IMG/VR virus record: IMGVR_UViG_3300033182_001244
Coordinates: 1 to 48,625 of that record
Direction: 5' to 3' (one strand)
Length of the DNA: 48,625 bases
Origin: a virus
In this document: in pieces, positions 17,864 through 26,911 of the stretch
Numbering within the stretch: the first letter of the stretch is position 1
Layout of the letters: the number at the start of each line of letters is the position of its first letter
Translations under genes and position numbers: made by a program
The notes under the pieces: model-generated
The model's database searches: none
The model's input: only the letters and a program-made list of their open reading frames with translations
Told to the model about the DNA's origin: nothing

Positions 17864-19654
17864 TTAAAACTCCAGTAAAATCTTAAAATTTTCAACCTGG
17901 TCGGTTAATCTTTGTATTTTTTCTCTATTTTCGACATACAATATGTCTCCACTGTATGGTTTGATATCTCTTTTTTTTATACCATCTGATAGAATATATC
18001 CGGTCGCATCAGTCTTTGCACCTCTAATCGGCAAATTTTCATCAAATTGTCCAAATGCTTTATTAATTCTCAATTTTGTTCTACTAGTGAAATCTACAAC
18101 ATAACCATTAGCTGTACTTGTTTCCAAACTATTGCCCTGATAAACTTGTTCATCGAGTTCAAATAATCCAACTGTTCTGATCATAGTTAATGTCAAAGAT
18201 TGATCAGCCATTGTTGCGGTGAAAAAAGTATTTGAATCATCGTTTTTTAATGGATCTCTCAATAAGCCTATTTGTCTATAATCATTTGATGTTGTAAAAT
18301 ATCCAGACTCATTACCTTTTAACACAACATCAATTGTCACATAATTACCACCCAGTTCTTCAATAGCGTTCTTACCGTGGCCACCTATAGGACCAATAAC
18401 AACTTCTCCTGTCGCTCCGGAGCCATGAGATGCATTTGCGCTAATATGAACTGTTGCAAAGCTATAATTTTCCCCTTTTGAACTGATTCTAATATCAGTA
18501 ATACCATGAGTTGTATTACCGAGTGTTCTACCTGTTGATCCAGAACCATCACCGTCAATCGAAATGCTTGGAGATATAATATAACCAGAAGATGTATTCG
18601 GTGTGATTACAAATGAAGGACTAACTGTTATTCTTCTAGCGGTCGATTCATATGAAATTATTTTTGATGATTCGCCCTGACCAGCGTTATTTTGTATATA
18701 AATCGTTGATCCCACGTATATATTATCCTCACTAGTATTTGCAGTGGTTGATAATATCAATACAGATGAATTAGAAACTGAAGTAAAAATTCCCTCATTA
18801 AATTTATATGTAGAAATAGGCTCTGCATTTATTGTTGCTCTTGCCCCTGATGTTCGCCCAATAACAACTTCTCCTGAAATAAATTTTTCAGCAAAAAAAT
18901 TACAAGTTAATTTTGATGATGATGATTCAAAAGTTTTTAGTTCAGCGGTACGTCCAGAATTTAATCCCACTAATGTTTCACCTATTAAATAATCTTGATC
19001 TTCTCCGTTCACATTTGTTGGCGATGATGTAAAGGTGACTAAAAAATCACCATTAGATTTTTTATTAATTATATCGATTGATCCCGATTTAGCTCTATCT
19101 TCAATAATACTTTGAAGAGATGTGTCATATGATAATCCTATTTTTTGAACTGGCATATTTTCAGCGGTTAAAAATTTCAAAGAATCTCTAGAATTAATTT
19201 TATATAAAAATTTCCACTTATATCCATCAGATAATTCTATGGTCTCAATACCTGTTCCTGTTGGCATTACCGTTGAATATCCATTAGATAAATTATTTTG
19301 TAGACATTTATAAACATTCATGTCTTCAGTCAAAACATAAAAATCTTTATCGTATAAATCAAAATCATCATGATGATATGCTGTATACGGACTATTGGGT
19401 GACCAATTTATTCGCCTAACAACATGTTTTACATCAGTGGGGCTGATTTTTTTTGCAGCAATCATATCATCCCAATACCTATAATTTGTATTGATAAAGG
19501 TATCCGTAGGAGAAGGTACATTATTATCGTCATCATTCCATTTAATACTTCTACCAATGAAAAGATAAAGATTTGTGGCACTAATCTCACTTAAAGATTC
19601 TATAAATTGTTCTGCGTTATGTATTTTAAATTTTTTAGTTACTATATTAGGCAT
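17864..19654 (-). CDS. gp8: Baseplate wedge protein gp8 with inserted modules
   Basis: gp8 is a wedge component that binds gp7 and gp10 in T4. The N-terminus contains LYLFIGRSIKW, a DDMIAAKKI stretch, VVRRINWSPNSPY and, near residue 150, LSDGYKWKFLYKI. The last 40 residues (YSGDILYVENREKIQRLTDQVENFKILLEF) match the T4 gp8 C-terminus closely. It is 596 residues against 334 in T4. The excess is an insert of about 260 residues (from about 205 to 470) with GETLVGLNSGRTAEL and GEVVIGRTSGARATI units and a KGENYSFATVHIS unit. There is no Shine-Dalgarno before the ATG. Instead a TAAATA late promoter motif lies exactly 5 bases upstream, so this gene may start a leaderless transcript. Confidence 0.9.
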   Translation of the reverse strand: MPNIVTKKFKIHNAEQFIESLSEISATNLYLFIGRSIKWNDDDNNVPSPTDTFINTNYRYWDDMIAAKKISPTDVKHVVRRINWSPNSPYTAYHHDDFDLYDKDFYVLTEDMNVYKCLQNNLSNGYSTVMPTGTGIETIELSDGYKWKFLYKINSRDSLKFLTAENMPVQKIGLSYDTSLQSIIEDRAKSGSIDIINKKSNGDFLVTFTSSPTNVNGEDQDYLIGETLVGLNSGRTAELKTFESSSSKLTCNFFAEKFISGEVVIGRTSGARATINAEPISTYKFNEGIFTSVSNSSVLILSTTANTSEDNIYVGSTIYIQNNAGQGESSKIISYESTARRITVSPSFVITPNTSSGYIISPSISIDGDGSGSTGRTLGNTTHGITDIRISSKGENYSFATVHISANASHGSGATGEVVIGPIGGHGKNAIEELGGNYVTIDVVLKGNESGYFTTSNDYRQIGLLRDPLKNDDSNTFFTATMADQSLTLTMIRTVGLFELDEQVYQGNSLETSTANGYVVDFTSRTKLRINKAFGQFDENLPIRGAKTDATGYILSDGIKKRDIKPYSGDILYVENREKIQRLTDQVENFKILLEF

Positions 19655-19659
19655 ATAAT

Positions 19660-19667
19660 TATTTATT
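19660..19667 (-). promoter_or_regulatory. Late promoter motif abutting gp8
   Basis: The minus strand reads AATAAATA. The last base lies 5 bases before the gp8 ATG (19654), so the expected +1 is the A of the ATG. No Shine-Dalgarno lies between. Three other genes in the window have the same spacing. Confidence 0.55.
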
Positions 19668-22600
19668 CAAGTTATTTTTCTAATTTCTTGATTGTTGAAT
19701 GTTGTATATTCTTCGAACAGTAATTTACCTTCTGTTGATACATTACCATTATACAATAAACTGGATGGGGGTATACCATCTTCTAATAATAATTGTCCAA
19801 TACCATCTTTTTTATTAACAACATACATAAAATTATTCGATCCATCATATGGATTATTTAAAGTTATTTTTGTAGAGTCTTCCTCAAATTCGATCTTCTT
19901 AGCTGTCAATAAAATAATTTTTTGATCAGATTTTCCATTTCCCAATGATTTATTAACAATTAACGATTGTGTATCTCCGGTTTCTAGCAACATTCTGTCA
20001 GCAGGATCACCAGAATTTAATATCATCACATCATCATCTTCAGTTATTAAACGGTCTCTATCAACTATAGATTTAATTCTTGCATTTAAATTGTCATTGG
20101 ATGACAATCTGATAACATCCCCTACCGATAAATCAATATGAAATTGAGAATCATAAGAAATTATTTCAAAAGATCCATCACTAATACCATTTGCTGATGT
20201 AGTGCCACTAACAACACCTTCTGTTAATAAATGATCAACGTCTCTTTCATTAAAATAAGATAATAATTCTATAAAAGTTTCTGTAGTTAGTATATCATTA
20301 TTTTGAGTTATTAAATTATATCCATCTTCGGTGATTAAATTAAAAGAACTACCCGTATTAAATGATGTATTAGCTATTAAACAAGAAGAATTTATTATAT
20401 CCAATACCTTAAATTTATCAAAACTTAAATATGTAGTTATAATATCATTAATTTTTAAATCATTTTGAAAATCTGTTCCTTCTTTTCTATTTACTGTTGC
20501 ATTTACAACATAAGGCGTAGCTGGAACTGCTGGTTGTATAGTCTTATATGCAAACTTATAATCAGATAAAACATCAAAAACCGTCCAATTTGATCCATTA
20601 TACACAGGTGATAGATTTGGTGTTTCTTCTGAAAACAAAATATTTGACGTACTAAAAATATCACCTATATTTAATTCATGCTTTTCAAATGTTTCTACTG
20701 TTGCAGTTGAATCAATTCCTACAATAGATTTTATAGTTATCTTACTGGTATCTAACCCGCCAAATACGACATTGGAAGAAACCGAACTGACAGTAGAATA
20801 TTTAAAAGTTACATCATTTACGTCAATACTATCTTCAAGCATAATTTTACTCTTATCTTCATAAATTAAATCAGACTTATCTTCTAATATTAGCTGAGAT
20901 ATATCATCTCCAGATGATACTATTGTTTGATCATCAAATAAACCCTCGGTCGAATGAGTAATTAACATATAATTATTTTGAGCGTCTAATTCCTGAGATA
21001 ATACAATTGCCGTTGCAATACTATCATCATCATGAACCTGAATTATGTTATCATCTTTTTTAAAATTAGATGTTGGTTTTGAAATTATAAATCTGTTAAT
21101 CACATTAGAAGAATCTCCTTTAATTTTACCTTTTAATGGAGTTTCCAATAATAAATCGCCATAAGTAACTGTAAATAACTGTTCATTATCAATAATCAAA
21201 GAACTGTTAGACGGATAATCCGTATTGATATTTGTGCCTGTCAGAAAATTTTGACCGCCTTTCAATGTCACCGTACTCTGAGAAGTTTTTAATATTTTAG
21301 CATCAGTATTATAGGAAGGATCAGTATATTTTTCAGTTAAAAATACATTATTATTTGAATTTTCCATCAGAACAGAATCACCATCTTCAAATAGAATAAA
21401 ATCATCAAAACTTAAATTCAAATTTTTTGGTTCTGGTGTAAATTCTCCGAACAATTTTAAACCCGATGGGTGTAATAATTTGTTAATCAATTCGGAATAT
21501 TCATTCAATTGTTTTTCATTTTTTATAGAATATGAAAAATCTTGATAATAATCGCTATCAATTATTTTTTTCGAATCACTCAAAAAACCATTTTCTTTAA
21601 TATATCTTCCATCATCTTTTGATATAGCGCCAATTTTTACTTTAAATTGTGCATCACCCGAACCTACGTCATCTAATGTCGCTGTAGGGGTCGATGTAAA
21701 TCCAACACCAGGATTTGTTATAACAATTTTTTTAATAGATCCAGTTTCACTTACTCCAGGCTCAATTCCCAAAATAGCATTTTTGCCCAATGAACCACCA
21801 AAAGAAGAAGCACTACCAGTAAAAGCAATCACAGCTTTTGCTGATGATGAAAAACCTTTTATGACATCTTTGTTTTTAAAATCAATTGTAGAGAATAAAT
21901 ACCGATCTGTCAAGTCATGATCAAATTGTAGTCCAAATTTAACATATATACCCTCATTATATTTTATAGATCCAGTTGCGGGTGTTGTCAATGTATCAGA
22001 AACTGAATATGTGAAAGATTTATCTGTCACTCCTACAATAGTATGCTCTCCATTATAATCTTCAGGCGATGCACCAGTAATGTTAACTTTTTGCCCAGTT
22101 TCCATCCCGTGATTAAAAGAAGTTTTAACAGTTGCAAGGGTTAAATCTCTGGTTATAGATACAGTATCAAATTCTAATAACTGATCGCCTCCTGTTATTG
22201 TAAATTCCGTAGGATTGTATTCTGATGATGTTGAAAAATTAATTGAGTTTATATTTCTTCTAAATTTAAATTTATTATCAGTAAAATTTCCCCCAGATGT
22301 TATTTGTACATCATAAACGACTGGTTTATCGGTTGACGGATAAGAAACGCAGTTAATGGTAAGATCATTTACACCTTTACCGTATGCCCCAAAATATTTG
22401 ATTGGTGAATATCTTGCTCTGTATGGATTATCAAAATCATCGATGTCTTTGACTGTTCCATAAAAAGTTCCAATTTTTTTACCATCTAAAGTTGTTATTT
22501 TTTCACTTGGTATAAAATTTCCAGTTATAGTAGAAGTTGAAGCTACTAGATCAGGATCTTTTTCAAAATTTAATATTCTGAGAGAAGTAGAACCGTATAT

Positions 22601-24070
22601 TTCACTTGTTTGTTCATTAACTGATGTCATTTGAGGAAGTTCTAAATATCCAGTTCCAACGACAACAGTTTTTATTTCACTAATCGTTCCAGCATTCAAT
22701 CTAACAAATTTAAATGCATCAATCAATCTAGAATCTTTGTCTATTATTATTTCTTCTTCTTTTTTAAAACCATAATCTGAGTCATTTAAAAAAATATGTG
22801 CATAATTAATAATATAACTATCTACAAAAGAGTGCGTGAAATTATAGTCTATATCAACTATCCTACCCGCAAATCCAGAACCTCGCGTGCCAAAATTATT
22901 TACAGAAACCGTATCACTTAAAGTATATCCATCACCCCCATCAAAAATGTAAAAATCCGACAAGGTTCCATCACTGACTTCAGTAACTTTTGCGCTAGCC
23001 TCAATACCACCACCCCCAGTTATTGTCAATGTATCACCAACAGCATAATTTGTTCCTGGATTAACAATTTCAATTTCAGAAACTAAACCTTGAATTTTCC
23101 CAAAACCCCGTGTATCATCAACTTCATTAGTATAAACAGTTTCACCAATTACAAAATTGCCAGACCTCTCCCTCAATGAAATTTCAGTAACAATAAAACT
23201 TCCTGCGGCAAACCTAAAAACGCGATTAACAATTGCGGTAGAATTACTTTGAGTTCCTGTTATTTTTCTTCCTTCAAAATATTCTATAGGATCTTCAGAA
23301 GACAATCTGATTCTATCTAATTGCTCCCAAGTTCCGGATGATGATTTTATTATTTGTTCTTTGGGATATATAACATCAGTATCTAAGACACCATAAACAC
23401 TTTTAAATAGATATTGATAAGAGCTTTCGATTCCTCTTGATCTATAAACATCTACAATATGTTTTGCTAATAATTTTCTATCTACAGAGGAATTTTCAGG
23501 TATGTTTAAAAGTATTTTTTTTAAAAAATCACTTAAAAATGATGTGGTTGAGCCGTCTATATCAATTTGATCTAATAAAGATCTTGATTCGAATAGAGGA
23601 TTTTTAGTAAATCTATTAACAGTCGCTTTGGTTCTATTAATAGAACCAACAATTTCCTCACCTGGTATAAAGTCTATTGAAGTGATATTTTTCACATAAA
23701 TTACAGAATCTGTTGTTGTCATATTACGATCAACAACTGCTGTAGCGCCTGACTGCTTACCTACAATAGATTCATTAATTATAAATGTGTCAGTATTTTT
23801 TCGGTCACTTTCTAAAATTAATCTATCAATTCCAAAATCATCATTTTCAAGTGAAATGTAATAATCTCCGACTTCAGTAATAATTTTATATTCATCTTTA
23901 ACATAATTTTCAACAACTAATTCATGTATTTCTAGCCACTTATAGTATTCCTTTAAAAATATAGAAAAATTTTCACCCTCTTCTTTTATAAAATCGGGCA
24001 ATAAAGAATCAACTAATGAGGATATTTTTTTAGTTTGTAATATATTTTCAGTGCTAATAAAATCGTACAT
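19667..24070 (-). CDS. Large baseplate structural protein in the gp7 position
   Basis: The product is 1467 residues. Residues 20-47 (SLVDSLLPDFIKEEGE then FLKEYYKWLE) and residues 205-227 (VDVYRSRGIESSYQYLFKSVYG) are blocks I recall from large structural proteins of marine T4-like phages. The rest is a mosaic of small modules. These are KQSGATAVVD and FIPGEEIVGS (residues 104-145), GTNYAVGDTLTITGGG and GDGYTLSD (about 330-390), and GVGFTSTPTATL. Two HGMETGQKVNITGASPEDYNG-type units and many (L/I)LEDG or (L/I)(I/L)TE(D/N) strands follow. It stands between gp6 and gp8, the place of T4 gp7 (1032 residues), so a wedge-scaffold role is likely. I cannot show homology to gp7 itself. There is no clear ribosome site. 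A 22-bp palindrome lies inside. Confidence 0.75.
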   Translation of the reverse strand: MYDFISTENILQTKKISSLVDSLLPDFIKEEGENFSIFLKEYYKWLEIHELVVENYVKDEYKIITEVGDYYISLENDDFGIDRLILESDRKNTDTFIINESIVGKQSGATAVVDRNMTTTDSVIYVKNITSIDFIPGEEIVGSINRTKATVNRFTKNPLFESRSLLDQIDIDGSTTSFLSDFLKKILLNIPENSSVDRKLLAKHIVDVYRSRGIESSYQYLFKSVYGVLDTDVIYPKEQIIKSSSGTWEQLDRIRLSSEDPIEYFEGRKITGTQSNSTAIVNRVFRFAAGSFIVTEISLRERSGNFVIGETVYTNEVDDTRGFGKIQGLVSEIEIVNPGTNYAVGDTLTITGGGGIEASAKVTEVSDGTLSDFYIFDGGDGYTLSDTVSVNNFGTRGSGFAGRIVDIDYNFTHSFVDSYIINYAHIFLNDSDYGFKKEEEIIIDKDSRLIDAFKFVRLNAGTISEIKTVVVGTGYLELPQMTSVNEQTSEIYGSTSLRILNFEKDPDLVASTSTITGNFIPSEKITTLDGKKIGTFYGTVKDIDDFDNPYRARYSPIKYFGAYGKGVNDLTINCVSYPSTDKPVVYDVQITSGGNFTDNKFKFRRNINSINFSTSSEYNPTEFTITGGDQLLEFDTVSITRDLTLATVKTSFNHGMETGQKVNITGASPEDYNGEHTIVGVTDKSFTYSVSDTLTTPATGSIKYNEGIYVKFGLQFDHDLTDRYLFSTIDFKNKDVIKGFSSSAKAVIAFTGSASSFGGSLGKNAILGIEPGVSETGSIKKIVITNPGVGFTSTPTATLDDVGSGDAQFKVKIGAISKDDGRYIKENGFLSDSKKIIDSDYYQDFSYSIKNEKQLNEYSELINKLLHPSGLKLFGEFTPEPKNLNLSFDDFILFEDGDSVLMENSNNNVFLTEKYTDPSYNTDAKILKTSQSTVTLKGGQNFLTGTNINTDYPSNSSLIIDNEQLFTVTYGDLLLETPLKGKIKGDSSNVINRFIISKPTSNFKKDDNIIQVHDDDSIATAIVLSQELDAQNNYMLITHSTEGLFDDQTIVSSGDDISQLILEDKSDLIYEDKSKIMLEDSIDVNDVTFKYSTVSSVSSNVVFGGLDTSKITIKSIVGIDSTATVETFEKHELNIGDIFSTSNILFSEETPNLSPVYNGSNWTVFDVLSDYKFAYKTIQPAVPATPYVVNATVNRKEGTDFQNDLKINDIITTYLSFDKFKVLDIINSSCLIANTSFNTGSSFNLITEDGYNLITQNNDILTTETFIELLSYFNERDVDHLLTEGVVSGTTSANGISDGSFEIISYDSQFHIDLSVGDVIRLSSNDNLNARIKSIVDRDRLITEDDDVMILNSGDPADRMLLETGDTQSLIVNKSLGNGKSDQKIILLTAKKIEFEEDSTKITLNNPYDGSNNFMYVVNKKDGIGQLLLEDGIPPSSLLYNGNVSTEGKLLFEEYTTFNNQEIRKIT
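23628..23649. repeat. Perfect 22-bp palindrome inside the gp7-position gene
   Basis: The left half reads TTGGTTCTATT and the right half is its exact reverse complement with no spacer. On the minus strand it encodes part of GSINRTK, between two shared modules near residues 142-148 of the protein. Confidence 0.88.
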
Positions 24071-24078
24071 TTTTGCCG

Positions 24079-25887
24079 TTAATTAGTATTCGTGATCACT
24101 GAAACATCATTAAATTTAAGATTTATTACATTTTCTTCAATTAATAAAATTTGTTCATTTTTAGAAGCAATATCTGTGCTATCAGGAATAACTGTAAACT
24201 CTATGTAATCGCCCAAATAAGTTACGGGTAAAAATGATGATATGATTATTTGACCTGTTGCATAATCAACAGTACCAGCGTTTTCATTCAATGTTGTTTT
24301 GACACCATTAATAAATGAAGAAATGACTAATCTACCATCTATATCTTCAAAAAAAGAATTTGGTCTTAATGTTAAAGTCGCATCTAGATAAGTGAAACTT
24401 GACGATATTACTGATCCCGTGTGTCCAACGTGGGGATAGTGTATTGTATTGTTAAAATTTAAGACATAATTTGATGGTAGTTCCAGATCAGGCACAAAAC
24501 TTTTCTTTAAACTTAATTTAACCATATTACCCAAAATGGAAGTATCTGCATCATCAATAATCCTACTAAAATTAGACAATCTAAAAGTTTTATTGAATTG
24601 CTGTAAATCGTTATTCGAATACGAAAGAATGTTATTGACGAGTCTTCGTCTCAATGCAGCATTACTGTATATGCTTAATCTGGAGTCATAAGAAACTGTA
24701 ATTATTGGAGAAATAAAAGTATAATCTATGTCAACTAATTCTGGTATTATGGATGCCAAATTATATTTTTTAACAATATTATTTGCAATATTTTCTTTCA
24801 CCGAATCGGTTAAATATAATCCTTTCTTTGGTTTTATTCCAATAAAAACTTTTCCAAATTCAGGAGGATTTTTAGATTCTCCGCCAAAAACAATTACAGA
24901 ATCAGCATATGGGTAATCACGTTTTATAATTCTCTTATAGTCTTCAAAAGTTACTGCCCTATTTTGTGTTTCATAATGTCTAGGCGCATTGAATTTTATA
25001 GATGATAAAGTTTCTTCATCTGAGCCACCAGCGGAAGGATCATTTAAAGTCACTGCAATAGACTGAACATTTGATGGGGGTTGAATATTAGTAAATGAAT
25101 CCGCACCATTTCCTAACAAACCTGATGTTACCATATAATCTACAATAATTATATTACCTAATCTAGGTTTATATCCCAAAATACCATCACCAAAAACCAA
25201 TTCCGTTCTCAAATCAGAAGTTTCTTGAATAAAATAAACATTAGAGTTAGGTTTTATGTCAAAAATGTCATTTGCTAATTGATATTGACTTCTTTGTGTG
25301 TTTTCCAAAGATTCTTGCACAATAACATTGATTGTAGTGTGATCAACTCCCAAATTTGGAATGATAAATCTTTGATCTTTATCTAAACTAACCGTATATC
25401 TAAATGTTAAAGGATCTCCCTCCTTTAATTCAACATTGTTGATAGTGATTATATTATTATTAAAATTTGTGTCAACATTTATTGATTGAGTTGTGACAAA
25501 AGAATGATTGATTCCATCAATTATAGCATTAAATTTAGTATTTTTTGGTATGGTGATCGAAGAGGGTTTATTTTCTGGAGTTACTATTAAATTAACATTT
25601 GCAGTAGCACCCGTTCTAGATTTGGGAGTATATCCTAATGCCTTTGCGTGAGAAATTATTGCGTTTCTAGTTATTGCACTATCTAAAAACATTTCATTAT
25701 AAACCATGTTTAGATAATAAGCATTATAATGGGTATTATATGCTAAAAGATCTAATAACGATGAAATTGCGGAGCCCTCAAAATTATAATCTCTAAAAAT
25801 ATCTTGTGTCTGAAGATATGTTTTTAAGTTATTTTTGATTTGATTAAAATCAAGGCCAGCAATTCTTTGTGTAGCGAAATCTGCCAT
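24079..25887 (-). CDS. gp6: Baseplate wedge protein gp6
   Basis: gp6 forms the continuous inner ring that joins neighbouring wedges. The N-terminus is highly characteristic: a GLDFNQIKNNLKTYLQTQ helix, FEGSAISSLLDLLAYNTHY, then FLDSAITRNAIISHAKALGYTPKSR. This is the gp6/baseplate J-like signature. Further on, DPSAGGSDEETLSSIKFNAPR and VTFEDYKRIIKRDYPYADSV are also typical. Its 602 residues compare with 660 in T4. AGAGGATAATA precedes the ATG. The gene follows gp25 by 2 bases, as in T4-like phages where gp25 and gp6 interact in the core bundle. No inserted modules are seen here, unlike in the neighbouring wedge genes, which suggests the inner ring is structurally constrained. Confidence 0.95.
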   Translation of the reverse strand: MADFATQRIAGLDFNQIKNNLKTYLQTQDIFRDYNFEGSAISSLLDLLAYNTHYNAYYLNMVYNEMFLDSAITRNAIISHAKALGYTPKSRTGATANVNLIVTPENKPSSITIPKNTKFNAIIDGINHSFVTTQSINVDTNFNNNIITINNVELKEGDPLTFRYTVSLDKDQRFIIPNLGVDHTTINVIVQESLENTQRSQYQLANDIFDIKPNSNVYFIQETSDLRTELVFGDGILGYKPRLGNIIIVDYMVTSGLLGNGADSFTNIQPPSNVQSIAVTLNDPSAGGSDEETLSSIKFNAPRHYETQNRAVTFEDYKRIIKRDYPYADSVIVFGGESKNPPEFGKVFIGIKPKKGLYLTDSVKENIANNIVKKYNLASIIPELVDIDYTFISPIITVSYDSRLSIYSNAALRRRLVNNILSYSNNDLQQFNKTFRLSNFSRIIDDADTSILGNMVKLSLKKSFVPDLELPSNYVLNFNNTIHYPHVGHTGSVISSSFTYLDATLTLRPNSFFEDIDGRLVISSFINGVKTTLNENAGTVDYATGQIIISSFLPVTYLGDYIEFTVIPDSTDIASKNEQILLIEENVINLKFNDVSVITNTN

Positions 25888-25889
25888 TA

Positions 25890-26369
25890 TTATCCTCTTA
25901 TTTTATCTAAGGTCGTATTGAAAGTAATCAATTCAGTTTGTTGGTTCACTAAGCTAAATACGATTGTAACATCATATTTTTGATTTTCAGTATCACCCTT
26001 TACAGTAATTGATCTAGCCGAAACTCTAGGCTCATAATTATTTAATATCGTAGTTATTATTTCTTCCAGTCGTCTTTCAGCTATAAAGTCCATTGGTTCA
26101 AACAATAAAGAATCAATATTTGATCCAATACCAGGTCGAAATAGTTTTTCACCGCGTTTAGTGTACATTAATGAACGAATGGATTGAAAAATAGAATTTT
26201 GATTTTTTCTAATGATCAAATCATTAGTGATAGGATTGATATTAAATCCAACATCTAAATCTCTGTATTCAGTTTCTAATTGTTTTTCTCTTAATCTTTT
26301 TGCATATATGTCACTATCATCAACATAATCTATGTAATTTGCATTTATTTTATTTATTGTATCTGTCAT
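25890..26369 (-). CDS. gp25: Baseplate wedge protein gp25
   Basis: gp25 is the lysozyme-fold wedge protein that contacts gp6 and the first sheath ring; it has no lytic activity. The signature blocks are present: SIFQSIRSLMYTKRGEKLF, then RPGIGSNIDSLLFEP near residues 80-95 and ILNNYEPRV at about 110-118. The last part (YDVTIVFSLVNQQTELITFNTTLDKIRG) closes the fold. At 159 residues it is longer than T4 gp25 (132) by an N-terminal segment of about 25 residues. The ATG at 26369 has no Shine-Dalgarno but has a perfect late promoter octamer TATAAATA ending 5 bases upstream. gp25 is therefore probably the first gene of a leaderless gp25-gp6 transcript. Confidence 0.95.
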   Translation of the reverse strand: MTDTINKINANYIDYVDDSDIYAKRLREKQLETEYRDLDVGFNINPITNDLIIRKNQNSIFQSIRSLMYTKRGEKLFRPGIGSNIDSLLFEPMDFIAERRLEEIITTILNNYEPRVSARSITVKGDTENQKYDVTIVFSLVNQQTELITFNTTLDKIRG

Positions 26370-26374
26370 ACTTA

Positions 26375-26382
26375 TATTTATA
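26375..26382 (-). promoter_or_regulatory. Perfect T4-type late promoter before gp25
   Basis: The minus strand reads TATAAATA, the exact T4 late consensus. Its last A is 5 bases from the gp25 ATG. With T4 geometry (-13 to -6), +1 falls on the A of the ATG. It is the clearest of the motifs in the window. Confidence 0.7.
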
Positions 26383-26384
26383 AT

Positions 26385-26654
26385 CTATTCTAAATATCCC
26401 TCACCTTGTGCTATAACCTTAGCTGGAACGACTATTGGTCCAGGGGAAGGCGCTACAGTTGAGGCATTAACACCTCCATTGGCATCTCCCTCAACTATGG
26501 TTTTTACTTCTGCTTGTATCAAATATTGATGAATTGCAATTGACATATTTTCTGCTAATATTCGTTGACCGTCTTCAGTAGAACTAATGGTATTAAATGC
26601 CAATATATGCGCTAATTTTAAATTCTCAGCCAACGTATCTTTGTTTAGTGCCAT
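26385..26654 (-). CDS. Small structural-type protein, copy B of a tandem paralogue pair
   Basis: The product is 89 residues. The N-terminal half is a helix (LAENLKLAHILAF, then NMSIAIHQYLIQAEV). The second half contains VKTIVEGDANGG, a proline/valine linker, and a terminal AQGEGYLE. The 12-residue VKTIVEGDANGG block and the GYLE end are shared with the gene immediately upstream, so the two arose by tandem duplication. The DNA of the shared block differs at several synonymous positions, so the event is not recent. The ATG overlaps the stop of the other copy (TAATG), indicating coupled translation. I recognise no named family. Position just before gp25 suggests a baseplate or virion role, but that is inference. 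Confidence 0.75.
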   Translation of the reverse strand: MALNKDTLAENLKLAHILAFNTISSTEDGQRILAENMSIAIHQYLIQAEVKTIVEGDANGGVNASTVAPSPGPIVVPAKVIAQGEGYLE

Positions 26655-26905
26655 TATTCTAAATAACCTTTACCTTGTCCTACAACTTTTGCTTTAGCAA
26701 CAGGACCGCTTGGGACGCAGATTCCCCCATTAGCATCTCCCTCTACAATTGTTTTTACTGTTGCAGATTTAACAAAAACATCAATTGCATTTGCTAACTC
26801 CTCACAAAGTTGCGGTAAAGAATCTTGATTACCGGAAGCAACAGCTTGTGAATTTTGATATGCCATATACATCATATCTTCTAACATTTTTGGGTCTAGT
26901 GGCAT
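26654..26905 (-). CDS. Small structural-type protein, copy A of a tandem paralogue pair
   Basis: The product is 83 residues with the same layout as its neighbour: an N-terminal helix (MLEDMMYMAYQN to VFVKSATV), the block VKTIVEGDANGG, then a short proline-bearing linker and GQGKGYLE at the end. It differs in having a cysteine after the glycine block (GGICVPSG). The shape, a helix followed by a short beta hairpin with glycine-rich turns, recalls small decoration or joint proteins found in many phage tail modules, though I cannot name one. AGGAAATA lies before the ATG. The gene follows the 1385-residue Ig-like protein by 6 bases and lies in the same minus-strand run. Confidence 0.75.
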   Translation of the reverse strand: MPLDPKMLEDMMYMAYQNSQAVASGNQDSLPQLCEELANAIDVFVKSATVKTIVEGDANGGICVPSGPVAKAKVVGQGKGYLE

Positions 26906-26911
26906 TATTTC

